Source of the DNA: Desulfobacteraceae bacterium
GTDB lineage: Bacteria; Desulfobacterota; Desulfobacteria; Desulfobacterales; Desulfobacteraceae
Direction of reading: 5' to 3'
Length of the DNA: 39,310 nt
Assembly: GCA_022712835.1 (NCBI GenBank)
Contig: JAFLJU010000432.1
Location: 1-39,310, forward strand
Below the pieces are notes generated by a model. That model worked only from the letters and a program-made list of their open reading frames with translations, had not been told where the DNA came from and searched no databases. This document shows positions 1 through 9,336 of the stretch, one piece after another (positions within the stretch are counted from its first letter, which is position 1; every line of letters starts with the position of its first letter). The translations under genes were made by a program, and so were the position numbers.

Positions 1-1743
1 GCAGGAAAATGGCTTTTTTATTTTGTCCTCATAGGAATCATCGCCGGGTGCGGTGCCATTCTCTTCCATTATTTGTGCGGCCTTGGCATGCATTATTTTC
101 TGGATTTAATGGCAGGATATCGACCCAGTGCCCCTGCCGGCGAACATTTATTGTTACCCCACACCCAGACCCCGTTTAACCGCTGGATATTACTAATTTT
201 ACCTGCTGCTGGCGGTCTTGTGTCCGGATGGCTGGTTTATACCTTTGCCCCGGAAGCTGAGGGCCACGGTACCGACGCCGCCATTGACGCCTATCATCAT
301 AAAGGCGGGCATATCAGAAGCAGGATTCCCTTTATCAAAACCATTGCCTCCACCCTCACCCTGACCACCGGGGGCTCCGGGGGCAGGGAAGGGCCCATAG
401 CACAGATCGGTGCCGGATTTGGTTCTTTTCTGGCCACCAAATTAAAATTATCGGAACGGGAGCGCCGCATCATGATGGCAGCTGGCATTGGTGCCGGTGT
501 GGGCAGTATCTTCCGTGCCCCCCTGGCAGGCGCCTTGTTTGCCGCTGAAGTTCTTTACCGGGATCCTGATTTCGAATCTGAAGTCATCATTCCAGCGGGA
601 ATTTCTTCTGTTGTCGCCTATTGCCTGTTTTGTTTGGCCTTTGGCTGGGGGTCTTTGTTTGATTCACCCGGTTTTAAATTCCAGAACCCCCTGGAGTTGG
701 GCCCTTATATCGTGCTTGCCGGCGTCCTGGTGGTGACCGGTGCCTTGTATGTAAAAGTCTTTTATGGGGTGATTGATCTATTTAAAAAACTAAAGGTTCC
801 CAACCACATTAAGCCTGCCATTGGCGGCCTTTTAACCGGCATTATAGGGTTTTTCCTGCCCTATACCCTGGCATTCGGGTATGGAATTGCCCAGGACGCT
901 ATCTTTAATAAAGTGGCCATTCCCACCCTGATTGCCCTGGCCCTTGGCAAAATATTCACCACTTCTTTTTCCATCGGGTCCGGCGGCAGCGGCGGGGTTT
1001 TCGGTCCTTCCATCGTTATCGGCGGTGCCATGGGGGGGGTTGTGGGCAAAATTTTTCATATGCTCATTCCCACCATTGTCACCCATCCGGGTTCCTTTGT
1101 CATCGTGGGCATGGCCGGATTTTTCACAGCCGTCTCCAACACCCCGATCTCCACCATTATTTTTGTCAGCGAGATGACCAACTCCTATCATCTGCTGCTG
1201 CCAAGCCTGCTGGTGTGTTCTCTTTGTTATCTGCTGGCAAAGCGCTGGACCATTTTTGAAAACCAGGTCAAATCAAGAGTTGATTCCCCGGCCCATGCCG
1301 GGGAGTTCATGATGGACATTCTCCAGACCATGAAGGTGGAAGATTTAACATCCCTGATCAAGGATGTAAGGTGTGTCAATGAAGACATGCCCTTTAGTGA
1401 ATTTAAAAAAATCTTCCAGACCACCAAGCAGCATTATTTTCCTGTCATGAACGGGCAGGGGAATTTTTCAGGAATTTTTTCATCCACGGATATCCGGGAA
1501 GTGATCTTTACAAGTCATCTCGAAGACCTCGTGGTTATGAAGGATATCATGATTTCTGACATCATTATCACCAGCCCTTCCGAAGACCTCAACACAGTTC
1601 TATTAAAACTAACCCAGAAAAATATTGATGCCTTGCCCGTTGTGAATGAAAAAGATCATGGGGCTTTCCTTGGTTTGATCTACAGACGCGATATTATTTC
1701 CCATTACAATGATCATGTTAAAAGAATCCGGGATCCAGAATAA
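1..1743 (+). CDS. CLC-family chloride channel/transporter with C-terminal CBS pair (5' end outside window)
   Basis: An integral inner-membrane anion channel or antiporter of the CLC family. The frame is open from base 1, and hydrophobic residues continue upstream of the first possible in-window start (TTG at 73), so the true start lies outside the window. Numbering from that TTG, the CLC selectivity motifs are visible: GHGTD near residue 64 (first anion-binding loop), GREGP at 104-108 with the gating glutamate (E106), and GGVFGPS in the third loop. Two CBS domains fill roughly residues 410-556, a common regulatory add-on. At the position of the internal proton glutamate of E. coli ClcA (second Glu of its FIIEEM segment) this protein has Val160 (FAAEVL), as in many CLC channels. 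Ion selectivity and channel versus exchanger mode cannot be decided from sequence. The stop codon is embedded in a tandem repeat. Confidence 0.93.
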   Translation, partial: AGKWLFYFVLIGIIAGCGAILFHYLCGLGMHYFLDLMAGYRPSAPAGEHLLLPHTQTPFNRWILLILPAAGGLVSGWLVYTFAPEAEGHGTDAAIDAYHHKGGHIRSRIPFIKTIASTLTLTTGGSGGREGPIAQIGAGFGSFLATKLKLSERERRIMMAAGIGAGVGSIFRAPLAGALFAAEVLYRDPDFESEVIIPAGISSVVAYCLFCLAFGWGSLFDSPGFKFQNPLELGPYIVLAGVLVVTGALYVKVFYGVIDLFKKLKVPNHIKPAIGGLLTGIIGFFLPYTLAFGYGIAQDAIFNKVAIPTLIALALGKIFTTSFSIGSGGSGGVFGPSIVIGGAMGGVVGKIFHMLIPTIVTHPGSFVIVGMAGFFTAVSNTPISTIIFVSEMTNSYHLLLPSLLVCSLCYLLAKRWTIFENQVKSRVDSPAHAGEFMMDILQTMKVEDLTSLIKDVRCVNEDMPFSEFKKIFQTTKQHYFPVMNGQGNFSGIFSSTDIREVIFTSHLEDLVVMKDIMISDIIITSPSEDLNTVLLKLTQKNIDALPVVNEKDHGAFLGLIYRRDIISHYNDHVKRIRDPE

Positions 1744-1785
1744 AGGTCACTAAAATAAAGATCACTAAAAATAATCACTGTAAAA
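1741..1785. repeat. 15-bp tandem repeat, three degenerate copies, overlapping the clc stop codon
   Basis: Units at 1741-1755, 1756-1770 and 1771-1785 share a TAAA-N-ATCAC-TAAAA-like pattern. The first two differ at one position and the third is more diverged. The first unit begins with the TAA stop of the CLC gene, so the duplication has copied the stop codon. It occupies most of the short gap between clc and the convergent truA. Confidence 0.7.
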
Positions 1786-1790
1786 GAAAA

Positions 1791-2606
1791 TCATTCATAA
1801 TTCACCTGTTTTAAAAATAGCCCCTTTGCCGGGGCTGTTCGGCTGGCAAGGCTTCGGTCCCTTGCCATTAAAATCTGCTTAAATTCCGTTGGATTGATTT
1901 TATGCAGCCCTACATCCACCAATGTTCCCATAAGATTGCGTACCATATTTTTTAAAAATCCAGAGGCTGATATTTTAAAAATAATCAGATCCTTTTCAAG
2001 TGGTCCTGTTATTATAGGGGGTTCCACTTTTTCGAAGCTTTCCAGTTTTTCTAAGGTTTCTACTTTTTTAAAGGTTTCCACAACCGCAAAGTAGACTTCC
2101 CGTATGGAGGATCTCTTTGGACTGCCTGTGTTTTCAAAGGATTTAAAGTCACAAATCCCCGTAATTATGTCACAACATTGGTTCATGGCGATAAGGTCCA
2201 AAGGCTTTTTCACCTGCCATAGATAGGCGGCACCAATGGCACAAGGATCGGATCTATTTAAGATATAGTAGTTGTATTCCTTGGATTTTGCCTGGTATTG
2301 AGCATGAAATGTTTCGTCCACCACACAGCATTCCCGGACGACAATGGCCGATTTCACCAAAGAATTCACCCCTTTTTTTAAGACCAGGGGGTCCATTTGG
2401 GTATTTGCATGGAAATGGGCTACCTGCCCCAAGGCATGAACACCTGCATCGGTTCGTCCGGAACCCCGGATATGAATTTTCTGATTCAAAATGTGGCTTA
2501 AGGATGATTCCAACTCCCCTTGTATCGTGGGGGGCTCTTTTTGTCGTTGCCACCCTAAAAACTGGGTTCCATCATATTCAATTATCAGCTTAAAACAACG
2601 TTTCAT
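1791..2606 (-). CDS. truA: tRNA pseudouridine(38-40) synthase TruA
   Basis: Converts uridines 38-40 in the anticodon stem-loop of tRNAs to pseudouridine. The 271-residue protein has the N-terminal YDGTQFLGWQ segment and the catalytic block GRTDAGVHALGQ near residues 50-61, which carries the nucleophilic Asp. The C-terminal part has NMVRNLMGTL and ARDRSLASRTAPAKGL, as in TruA. An in-frame insert around residues 176-193 is built of three six-residue repeats (FKKVET, LEKLES, FEKVEP) encoded by an 18-bp tandem repeat. It sits just before the IFKISASGFLKNMVRN core strand, where family members have a short loop. The ATG at 2604-2606 overlaps the end of the upstream MarR-type gene by 17 bases, with AGGA a few bases ahead of it, so translation is probably coupled. 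Length otherwise matches the family. Confidence 0.96.
   Translation of the reverse strand: MKRCFKLIIEYDGTQFLGWQRQKEPPTIQGELESSLSHILNQKIHIRGSGRTDAGVHALGQVAHFHANTQMDPLVLKKGVNSLVKSAIVVRECCVVDETFHAQYQAKSKEYNYYILNRSDPCAIGAAYLWQVKKPLDLIAMNQCCDIITGICDFKSFENTGSPKRSSIREVYFAVVETFKKVETLEKLESFEKVEPPIITGPLEKDLIIFKISASGFLKNMVRNLMGTLVDVGLHKINPTEFKQILMARDRSLASRTAPAKGLFLKQVNYE
2026..2079. repeat. 18-bp tandem repeat x3 inside truA
   Basis: Three 18-bp units at 2026-2043, 2044-2061 and 2062-2079, each of the plus-strand form A(C/G)TTTTT...AAGGTTTCC, in phase with the truA reading frame. On the coding strand they give three Lys/Glu-rich hexapeptides. The units differ at a few positions, so the array is not recent enough to be perfect. 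Confidence 0.8.
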
Positions 2607-3057
2607 CGTATTCCTGATCTTTTAGGGCTTTCATTACCTGTTCATTGGCCAGGGCAATCCGATTGGAAAGATCCATGGCGTTAGTTGCACCCAAAACCTT
2701 TGAATAGCGTAAATACAGATTTTTATAGGCCAATGCAATGGATGACTGCATATCCTTGCTCTTTTCAGTTGGAAAAACACAAACTGACTTCCCCTGGGAC
2801 TTGCGCCGTACCAGCTTATTTTTAACCAGGGAATCAATAAAGCGGGTAATGGTGGAGGGGGTTAACTGCAACAGACGGCTTAATTCTTTGGGACCGATTC
2901 CCGGGGCATCAAAAACCAGTAATAAGAGAGACGCATGGGCAGGCGATAATTTCAGTGGCGAAAATTGTGCTTCAGCCAGCTTGAGCAATTGCCTGGAAAA
3001 TACATTGGTGTTAAAAAACAGACATGTATCCAGAAAATTTTGTTTGGGCGTTTCCAT
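2590..3057 (-). CDS. MarR-family transcriptional regulator
   Basis: A winged-helix DNA-binding protein of about 155 residues. The central part (about 45-110) has the MarR pattern: a helix, the segment GIGPKELSRLLQLTPSTITRFIDSL as helix-turn-helix, then KNKLVRRKSQGKSVCVFPT as the beta wing. The C-terminal helices would form the dimer interface. I chose the ATG at 3055-3057 rather than the ATG two codons upstream, because AAGGA lies five bases before the former and directly abuts the latter. The gene overlaps truA by 17 bases and probably shares its transcript. A 12-bp inverted repeat overlapping its presumed -10 box suggests autorepression. Ligand and targets are unknown. Apart from truA no obvious target gene adjoins it. 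Confidence 0.85.
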   Translation of the reverse strand: METPKQNFLDTCLFFNTNVFSRQLLKLAEAQFSPLKLSPAHASLLLLVFDAPGIGPKELSRLLQLTPSTITRFIDSLVKNKLVRRKSQGKSVCVFPTEKSKDMQSSIALAYKNLYLRYSKVLGATNAMDLSNRIALANEQVMKALKDQEYDETLF

Positions 3058-3115
3058 GTTCATCCTTTGTTTTGATTACTTTGTGTTGCACGGTATTACA
3101 TTATCTTGTCTCGTG

Positions 3116-3153
3116 TTGTACATACAAATATTATTTTATTTAATTTGTGTCAA
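3116..3153 (-). promoter_or_regulatory. Candidate promoter and operator of the marR-truA transcript
   Basis: On the minus strand TTGACA (plus-strand 3148-3153) is followed after 17 bases by TATTTG (3125-3130). A perfect 5-bp inverted repeat, TTGTA-CA-TACAA on the plus strand (3116-3127), overlaps the -10 box. This is a typical site for MarR autoregulation. The -35 box is consensus, the -10 box is weak, and the operator assignment is inference. Confidence 0.4.
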
Positions 3154-3556
3154 CCGTTTAGGCCGGAGACAGAAACAGAATACAGACAGGATCATTGTCA
3201 ATTATTGCATGGAAGCTTTTTTAAAGGCATCAGGATTTCTGTTATAGGTTTTTGGATTAATATCCACGTTAAAAGCGCCCGGGATTCCTTGATGGTTTTT
3301 AGCGTTTGATCGCAAAAATTGGACTTTTTCAGCAATCCCCCGGCAATCCCTGCATTGGCTGGGGCGAACAGACTACACAGCGTTTTTTTTTATCCTGCGG
3401 TGCCAGGTATGACCTTGATGGAGCGATTTTTTAAAAATTTAACGTATTTGCCTTGGGTACTATGGATGACCCATTTACACGGCTGTTTATCATGGGTATA
3501 ATGACGGGCTTAATGAGTGAGAAAAATTTTAATAGATATAACAGGAGCCAAAAAAT
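3154..3556. other. Gene-poor interval upstream of argJ
   Basis: About 400 bases between the marR promoter and argJ without a convincing gene. Short open frames of 60-67 codons exist on the plus strand but lack ribosome binding sites and recognisable protein character. An imperfect inverted repeat at 3337-3364 (CCCCGGCAA against TTGGCTGGGG) could form a hairpin but has no T-run after it. A 15-codon minigene at 3513-3560 (start MSEKNF) ends in a TGA overlapping the argJ ATG. The argJ promoter presumably lies here, but I cannot point to a clear one. Confidence 0.5.
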
Positions 3557-4756
3557 ATGACCGAAATGCCGGGTATAAAAGGGTTTAAATTTGCCGGGAT
3601 CCCTGCCGGGATCAAAAAAAATGGTCGAAGGGACCTTGGATTGATATTTTGTGAAACACCCGCCACAGCAGCGGCCTTGTTTACCCGGAATCATGTGGTG
3701 GCAGCACCGATAATTATAGGTAAAGAAACTATTAAAAATGGAAAATGCCAGGCCGTGTTGGTAAATTCTGGCAATGCCAATTGCTTTACCGGAAGCCTAG
3801 GTGTTTTGGATGCCAGAGAAACGGCGCGTCTTGTGGCAAAAAATTTTGATATTCCCGAAGATCTGGTTATGGTTTCTTCCACCGGTGTTATCGGGGCGCC
3901 ATTGCCCATGGACCGGTTTAAAACAGGGATTCCCCAATTAAAAGAACAGATCTCTTTTGATCTATTGGAAGATTTTGCCCAGGCCATTCTCACAACAGAC
4001 ACCTGCCAGAAAATTGCCAGGCAAAACGGCAGCATTGAAACCCCCCAGGGAGTTAAACAATTTTCAATACTGGGAATAGCCAAAGGGTCTGGCATGATCC
4101 GCCCGGATATGGCCACCATGCTGGCCTTTGTGCTGACCGATGCTGACATTAGTGCAAAAGATCTACATGCAGCGCTTACCGCAGCCAATGCAAAATCGTT
4201 TAACCGGATTACCGTGGACGGAGATACCAGTACCAATGATACCCTTCTTTGCCTTGCCAATGGTGCCAGCAATACAGGTATAAACGATGATGCTGGCTTG
4301 ACGATATTTCAGAACCTGTTAGAAAAGGTCTGCTTTGATTTGGGTAAAATGATTGTCAGGGATGGGGAGGGGGCGACCAAGGTGGTTCAGATCACTGTAA
4401 GGGGTGCCGGAACACAAGACGATGCCTTTAAAGCCGCCCAAGCCATTGCCCATTCCAATTTGGTTAAAACCGCCATTTATGGAGAGGATCCCAATTGGGG
4501 GAGGATTACGGCTGCTGCTGGCCGGTCGGGTGCATTTGTTGATCCGGATAAAATGGATCTGTATTTTGAAGAAATTGCCTTGGTAATAGGGGGCTGCTGG
4601 CAGGGAAAATCGGCAGAAAAACAAGCTGCCCAGATCATGAAAGCCCCGGAAATTAATATGGTTCTTGATTTAAATCTGGGGGATAAATCCGACAGTTTTC
4701 TCTTCTGTGACTTCAGTGAAGATTATGTTAAAATCAATGCAGATTACAGGTCCTAA
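3557..4756 (+). CDS. argJ: Bifunctional glutamate N-acetyltransferase / ornithine acetyltransferase ArgJ
   Basis: Transfers the acetyl group from N-acetylornithine to glutamate in the cyclic arginine pathway; bifunctional members also use acetyl-CoA. The 399-residue protein has the N-terminal segments TRNHVVAAP and VNSGNANCFTG, then GMIRPDMATML in the middle. The Thr of MATML is the autocatalytic cleavage site and nucleophile of the family, which divides the precursor into alpha and beta chains. Further family blocks are FNRITVDGDTSTNDT and EDPNWGRI. The start is well supported: AGGAG at 3543-3547 lies nine bases before ATG 3557. The stop is three bases before the pseudouridine synthase start, so the two genes are probably cotranscribed. 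Whether this copy is mono- or bifunctional cannot be read from sequence. Confidence 0.96.
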   Translation: MTEMPGIKGFKFAGIPAGIKKNGRRDLGLIFCETPATAAALFTRNHVVAAPIIIGKETIKNGKCQAVLVNSGNANCFTGSLGVLDARETARLVAKNFDIPEDLVMVSSTGVIGAPLPMDRFKTGIPQLKEQISFDLLEDFAQAILTTDTCQKIARQNGSIETPQGVKQFSILGIAKGSGMIRPDMATMLAFVLTDADISAKDLHAALTAANAKSFNRITVDGDTSTNDTLLCLANGASNTGINDDAGLTIFQNLLEKVCFDLGKMIVRDGEGATKVVQITVRGAGTQDDAFKAAQAIAHSNLVKTAIYGEDPNWGRITAAAGRSGAFVDPDKMDLYFEEIALVIGGCWQGKSAEKQAAQIMKAPEINMVLDLNLGDKSDSFLFCDFSEDYVKINADYRS

Positions 4757-4758
4757 CC

Positions 4759-5469
4759 ATGCGATTGCAAAAATTTATAGCCCATGCCGGTATCTGCTCC
4801 AGACGAAAAGCGGAAACCTTTATTCTGGAAGGAAGGATAAGGGTGAATCAAGAGACGATAATTACCCTGGGAACCCAGGTGGATCCTGAAAAAGATCAGG
4901 TCTTTTTTGACAATAAACGGGTTAATCCGCCCGATATTTCGGAAGGCTTCACTTATATTGCTGTGAATAAACCCCGGGGAGTGATCACCTCCTGTTTCCA
5001 AAAAAATGCCAAGATCATTCTGGATCTTGTGCCCATCAAAAAAAGGGTTTACCCCATCGGTCGTCTGGACAAGGACTCTGTGGGCCTGGTTCTGCTTACC
5101 GATGATGGGGAACTTCATAACCGTCTTTCCCATCCTTCCCACAACCATGAAAAAGAATATCTGGTAAAAACCAGATCCCCTCTGACGGATCAGCAATTAA
5201 CAACCATGGCAAACGGAATCGTCATTGAAGGGGAAAAAACAAGAAAAGCCAGGGTCAGGCGCATAGCAGTTAATGAATTTTCAATCATTTTAAAACAGGG
5301 AAGAAACCGGCAGATCCGGAAAATGGTAGAACACCTCCACACCAAGGTTGATACCCTCAAACGAATCCGAATGGCAAATATCAACCTTGGTGGGTTGAAA
5401 GAAAGTGGCTGGCGTTATCTGACACCCCAGGAGATCAAGGGTCTAACCCTGGCTAACCCAGAGATCTGA
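4759..5469 (+). CDS. RsuA/RluB/RluE/RluF-family rRNA pseudouridine synthase
   Basis: Isomerises a specific uridine in ribosomal RNA. Residues 1-48 form an S4 RNA-binding domain ([19 protein letters not shown]). The catalytic domain follows with [19 protein letters not shown], which contains the conserved catalytic Asp, and with the C-terminal motif [14 protein letters not shown]. This architecture and the 236-residue length match the RsuA/RluB group. The sequence does not say whether 16S or 23S rRNA is the target; RluB is the most common type in deltaproteobacteria. The gene starts two bases after the argJ stop, without a strong ribosome binding site of its own, which suggests coupling. Its last 17 bases overlap the 3' end of the convergent trpS. 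Confidence 0.93.
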   Translation: MRLQKFIAHAGICSRRKAETFILEGRIRVNQETIITLGTQVDPEKDQVFFDNKRVNPPDISEGFTYIAVNKPRGVITSCFQKNAKIILDLVPIKKRVYPIGRLDKDSVGLVLLTDDGELHNRLSHPSHNHEKEYLVKTRSPLTDQQLTTMANGIVIEGEKTRKARVRRIAVNEFSIILKQGRNRQIRKMVEHLHTKVDTLKRIRMANINLGGLKESGWRYLTPQEIKGLTLANPEI

Positions 5470-6457
5470 GGCCGATGCTCTTTTTTATTTTATCCAGGAA
5501 GGGGGCTGAATATCCGCGTGCCTTGATAGCCCCTTCTTGTAATATGGCTTCGATATCAGAAGGGTTTTTGATCAGTTCATCATAACGGCTTCTGGGTTCT
5601 TTTAATATTTCATTGATATATTCAAACAATTCGAGCTTCATGGTTCCCCAAGCAATACCCTGGGCATAACGCTGTGCCATGGTCTTTGTTTCCGATTTAG
5701 TTGCAAAGGCCTTGTATATTGAAAAAAGCGTACAGGTATCGGGGTCTTTAGGCTCATCGGGCCCCAGGGAATTGGTGGCAATTTTCATGATCATTTTACG
5801 TAGCCGCTTTTCCGTATCAAACAAGGGAATAAAATTGTTATAACTCTTGCTCATTTTTCTTCCGTCCAACCCTGACAGAACCGAAGAAGATTCATCCACA
5901 ACCACCTCAGGCAGGATAAATAATTTTTCATATTGATGGTTAAAACGACCAGCAATATCGCGAGTCATTTCAAGGTGCTGAATCTGATCCTTTCCCACGG
6001 GTACTTTTCTGGCATTGAACATGAGAATGTCGGCGGCCATGAGAATGGGGTAAGAAAACAACCCCATGGTGATGCCCTTGTCCGGATCCTGATCCGCTCC
6101 ATTGTCCTGGACAGCCGCTTTATAAGCATGGGCCCGGTTCATTAATCCTTTTGCGGTTAGACAGGTTAATATCCATGTTAACTCGGGAATTTCTGGGATA
6201 TCAGACTGACGGTAAAAAACACAATTTTCGTAATCCAATCCCAGGGCGATCCAGGCAGCTGCAATTTCAAGGGCAGATTGTTCTCTTTTCTTCGGATCAT
6301 GATTTTTGATAAGAGAATGGTAATCCGCCAAAAAATAATAGGAGGTCAGATCCTTGTTTTTACTGGATTCAACGGCGGGGCGGATGGCCCCGACATAATT
6401 ACCCAAATGGGGGGTGCCGCTGGTGGTAATACCGGTTAAGAAATCTGCATTTTTCAT
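5453..6457 (-). CDS. trpS: Tryptophanyl-tRNA synthetase
   Basis: Charges tRNA-Trp with tryptophan; a cytoplasmic class I synthetase. The 334-residue protein has the HIGH-equivalent TPHLGN close to the N terminus (residues about 15-20), the Trp-pocket region with [36 protein letters not shown], and the signature KMSKS within [13 protein letters not shown]. Length and motif order are normal for bacterial TrpRS. The ATG at 6455-6457 is preceded by AGGA at a suitable distance. It lies 72 bases downstream of the nucleotidyltransferase fusion gene on the same strand, so the two may form a tRNA-related operon. Its 3' end overlaps the convergent pseudouridine synthase by 17 bases, and no terminator is visible between them. 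Confidence 0.97.
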   Translation of the reverse strand: MKNADFLTGITTSGTPHLGNYVGAIRPAVESSKNKDLTSYYFLADYHSLIKNHDPKKREQSALEIAAAWIALGLDYENCVFYRQSDIPEIPELTWILTCLTAKGLMNRAHAYKAAVQDNGADQDPDKGITMGLFSYPILMAADILMFNARKVPVGKDQIQHLEMTRDIAGRFNHQYEKLFILPEVVVDESSSVLSGLDGRKMSKSYNNFIPLFDTEKRLRKMIMKIATNSLGPDEPKDPDTCTLFSIYKAFATKSETKTMAQRYAQGIAWGTMKLELFEYINEILKEPRSRYDELIKNPSDIEAILQEGAIKARGYSAPFLDKIKKSIGLRSLG

Positions 6458-6529
6458 TTATATTCCTGTCATCATAAGGGTGTTAATTAAAGATATTTAA
6501 AACACAATGAAATATCAAAAACCGCTGTT

Positions 6530-9205
6530 TTAATCAATCAATTTGTTTTCTATAATATATTGGGTGACAAATGAAGTTTCCTCTTCCTGAGTCGCAAGTT
6601 TTTGGTCCAATTTTTCGTTGATAATCAGATTTGAAATCTTTGTATACACAGGGCCCGGTTTGATTCCCATCCTTTTCAAATCTTTGCCGCAAAGAATCGG
6701 CGTCACATATCTGTGGCGGGTATAAAAATTGGAAATAGCTTTTCTGACCGCTTCATTTTTGGTTAGGGCCATCATATACAAGATGAACTCAGTGTCAAAA
6801 TTTATGAGCCCCCAATACAATTCCTGGCGGGTTAAGGGGTAGGCTGTTTCAATTAGTGCCAATCTATTTTCCGCCGTATATCTTTTCTCAATCAGCAGGA
6901 TCTTTTCTTTTACCGGTATCATCAGCCGGTGGCAAATTTGATCACACACCAGATGGGAACAGCGGTTTAAAAGGGCCATAAAATAAACCGCCCACCGAGG
7001 ATAGGGTTCATCTAAATACAGCAGGTCATGCCAGGTTAATGATTTGTTCACCGATTCAAATAATGCATAGGTGCTAGGGGTTATCAGCAATTGATTATGT
7101 AAGATTTTTTCAAGGCCATAGGATTGCATGGTGTGAATGGCGGGAATGGGATTGGCTTCTCCAAAAATTTGTTTTAGTTCGGACAGGACCCGAAGGCCGC
7201 TCAAATGCCTGAAGCAATCAATTTTTACGGCATTTTTAATCAGGGTGGAGGTTACCTTTCCAATAGCAAATCCAAATCGATTTGCAAATTTAATGGCCCG
7301 AAATACCCGGGTCGGATCTTCCACAAAACTTAAATTGTGGAGGGTTCGGATGGTTTTGTCCTTTATATCCCGTATTCCTCCAAAATAATCGATCAGGGTC
7401 CCGAAACTCTTCTGGTTCAAAGAAAGCGCCAGGGTGTTGATGGTAAAATCCCGACGGTCAAGATCTTTTTTGATGGAACTGTTTTCAACAATGGGAAGCG
7501 CTGCCGGCGTGGCATAATATTCCACACGGGCCGATGCCACATCCACCTTAAATTTATCGGGAAAGACGATCACGGCAGTGCCAAATTTCTTATGGGTATT
7601 GACCCGGCATCCTTGCTGTCCGGCATAAAATTTTGCAAAGGCAATCCCATCGCCTTCCACCACAATATCAATATCTTCAATATCCCGATCCAGCATCAAA
7701 TCCCGGACAAATCCACCGACAACATAGAGGTTCACTCCAAAAGTGTCCCCCGCAAGACTAATACTTTTCAATAGTTTTTTTGTCTGGGGAGAGAGTCTGT
7801 TTTCAAGCAAATTTTCTATGTGACGTTTTTTGACCGGTTGTTTTTGTGAAACCTGGGCCGGGGTGTGGGATACTTCAAAATGATGCTGAACAAGATAATT
7901 GAGCAGATCGGTCCGGGTGATGACGCCTTGTATGTTTTTACCATTCATGACCGGTATAATCCGCTGCTTGCCTTCCAAAATTTTGGACTCAATTTCAGCT
8001 ACATCCGCATCCAAGGAAACAACTTTAGTTTCTGAATTCATGTATTCACAAACCGGCTGCCTAGCCAATTGATGAAACACCAATTTTTCCACTACCTGCC
8101 GGGTGATATATCCTTCATAGGATTCACAGGATTCATCCACAACCAATAGGGTATTGATATTATAGCGGGTCATCATTTTCCCCGCATCTTCACAACTTTC
8201 ATGGGGGGCGATGGTAATGGCAGGAGACGACATAAGGGTTTGGGTTACCTTAATGCTTTTAACTTTGTGCTCTAACTTTTCAAGAAGCAACATTTCTACC
8301 TGGGGCAGGGTTTGGTTGTCAATTCTGGCAGAGGCAGCATAGGCATGTCCGCCACCTCCCAATTCAGACAAAATCTTCCCCACATCCACTTCCGGTATTC
8401 TGTTTCGGGCGATAATGTCGATCTTGTTCCCCATAAGAACAATGGCAAAGAAAATCTCCAGGTTCTCCATTCTAACTATTTTCTGGACAATGGAGGCAAG
8501 ATCCGAAATATATGAGGGAGAAGAAATGGTAGAAATATTTACTTCAACTCCGTTGATTCTATGAACACGCATCTCGTTGAGCAATTCATTGAGCCAGGTT
8601 ACCTGTTCTGCTTTAATTTCCTTTACCACCAGACTTGCAATGGTGCTTAAACTGGCACCGCAGGAAATCAGAAAACCTGCCTGGATGAAATCGGCCTGGG
8701 TTGTGGAAGAATGGGTAAACGATCCTGTGTCTTCATAAATTCCAAGGGCCATTACCGTTGCCTCTTCAGGCGTTAAACTGATTTTTCGGGTCTGTATAAT
8801 TTCACTTAAAATAGTGGTGGTAGCACCTACTTGTTTTGAAATATCCACATCGGCCTTTATATCTCCCTCCATTGCGGGGTGATGATCATAGATCTCAATG
8901 ACTAACTCTTTTTTTTCCAAGAGATCCGAGATCATGGTCAGCCGGTTTTTGCGCCGGGTGTCAACAATAACCAGGGTGGATACTTCTGAGAAATCAATAC
9001 AAGCCGGATCAGCCATATTGAACAGATAACTCATTGAGCTGATAAAAAAATCCCTCAGGCTTTTTTCCTGGGACCCGGGAAAAATAATAATCCCGTCCGG
9101 GTAAAGTTTTTGTGCGGCCAGCATGGCGCCTATGGCATCAAAATCCGCATTCACATGGCTGGTAATAATGGTGCTGGCCTTAACGATTTTGTTTTTTTTA
9201 CTCAA
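6530..9205 (-). CDS. DHH phosphoesterase - CBS - tRNA nucleotidyltransferase/poly(A) polymerase fusion
   Basis: A four-part 891-residue protein. Residues 1-300 are a DHH/DHHA1 phosphoesterase: HVNADFDAIGAM (about 17-28), VDTRRKNR (from 81), DHH at 107-109 and GGGGHAYAASARI near 282-294. Two CBS domains occupy about 320-460. The remainder is a class II nucleotidyltransferase with VVGGFVRD (about 492-499), DIDIVVEGDG with the metal-binding DxD, and RRDFTINTLA. This architecture is known in deltaproteobacteria, where CC-adding, A-adding and poly(A) polymerase roles are split among paralogues, so which base is added here is uncertain. The start is a TTG, because AGGAG lies seven bases upstream and no ATG precedes it. 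trpS follows downstream on the same strand. The DHH part may trim or hydrolyse a nucleotide substrate; that is inference. Confidence 0.92.
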   Translation of the reverse strand: MSKKNKIVKASTIITSHVNADFDAIGAMLAAQKLYPDGIIIFPGSQEKSLRDFFISSMSYLFNMADPACIDFSEVSTLVIVDTRRKNRLTMISDLLEKKELVIEIYDHHPAMEGDIKADVDISKQVGATTTILSEIIQTRKISLTPEEATVMALGIYEDTGSFTHSSTTQADFIQAGFLISCGASLSTIASLVVKEIKAEQVTWLNELLNEMRVHRINGVEVNISTISSPSYISDLASIVQKIVRMENLEIFFAIVLMGNKIDIIARNRIPEVDVGKILSELGGGGHAYAASARIDNQTLPQVEMLLLEKLEHKVKSIKVTQTLMSSPAITIAPHESCEDAGKMMTRYNINTLLVVDESCESYEGYITRQVVEKLVFHQLARQPVCEYMNSETKVVSLDADVAEIESKILEGKQRIIPVMNGKNIQGVITRTDLLNYLVQHHFEVSHTPAQVSQKQPVKKRHIENLLENRLSPQTKKLLKSISLAGDTFGVNLYVVGGFVRDLMLDRDIEDIDIVVEGDGIAFAKFYAGQQGCRVNTHKKFGTAVIVFPDKFKVDVASARVEYYATPAALPIVENSSIKKDLDRRDFTINTLALSLNQKSFGTLIDYFGGIRDIKDKTIRTLHNLSFVEDPTRVFRAIKFANRFGFAIGKVTSTLIKNAVKIDCFRHLSGLRVLSELKQIFGEANPIPAIHTMQSYGLEKILHNQLLITPSTYALFESVNKSLTWHDLLYLDEPYPRWAVYFMALLNRCSHLVCDQICHRLMIPVKEKILLIEKRYTAENRLALIETAYPLTRQELYWGLINFDTEFILYMMALTKNEAVRKAISNFYTRHRYVTPILCGKDLKRMGIKPGPVYTKISNLIINEKLDQKLATQEEETSFVTQYIIENKLID

Positions 9206-9244
9206 AAATCAACTCCTGTTGAAATAAATTGGTGAAATTTATAT

Positions 9245-9289
9245 AGTATATCTGTTTGGATTTTACAAATGTTGTGATTCTGGTATACT
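9245..9289. promoter_or_regulatory. Divergent intergenic region with back-to-back -10-like boxes
   Basis: Within the 131-base gap between the nucleotidyltransferase fusion (minus) and pilC (plus), TATACT occurs at 9284-9289 on the plus strand and on the minus strand at 9245-9250. Each lies 40-50 bases ahead of its gene. No clear -35 partner is visible for either, so these are only candidate promoters. Confidence 0.35.
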
Positions 9290-9336
9290 TAGATTTTGTA
9301 CCATCTGCGGTATTAAAACTTTAAAAAGGAAGTGTT

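Noticed and set aside
2738..3247. 169-codon plus-strand frame across the MarR gene
   Set aside because: Antisense to a clear MarR-family protein and runs into AT-rich promoter sequence; no family resemblance.
3319..3501. Possible small gene of 60 codons ahead of argJ
   Set aside because: No ribosome binding site and no protein-like composition; better treated as intergenic.
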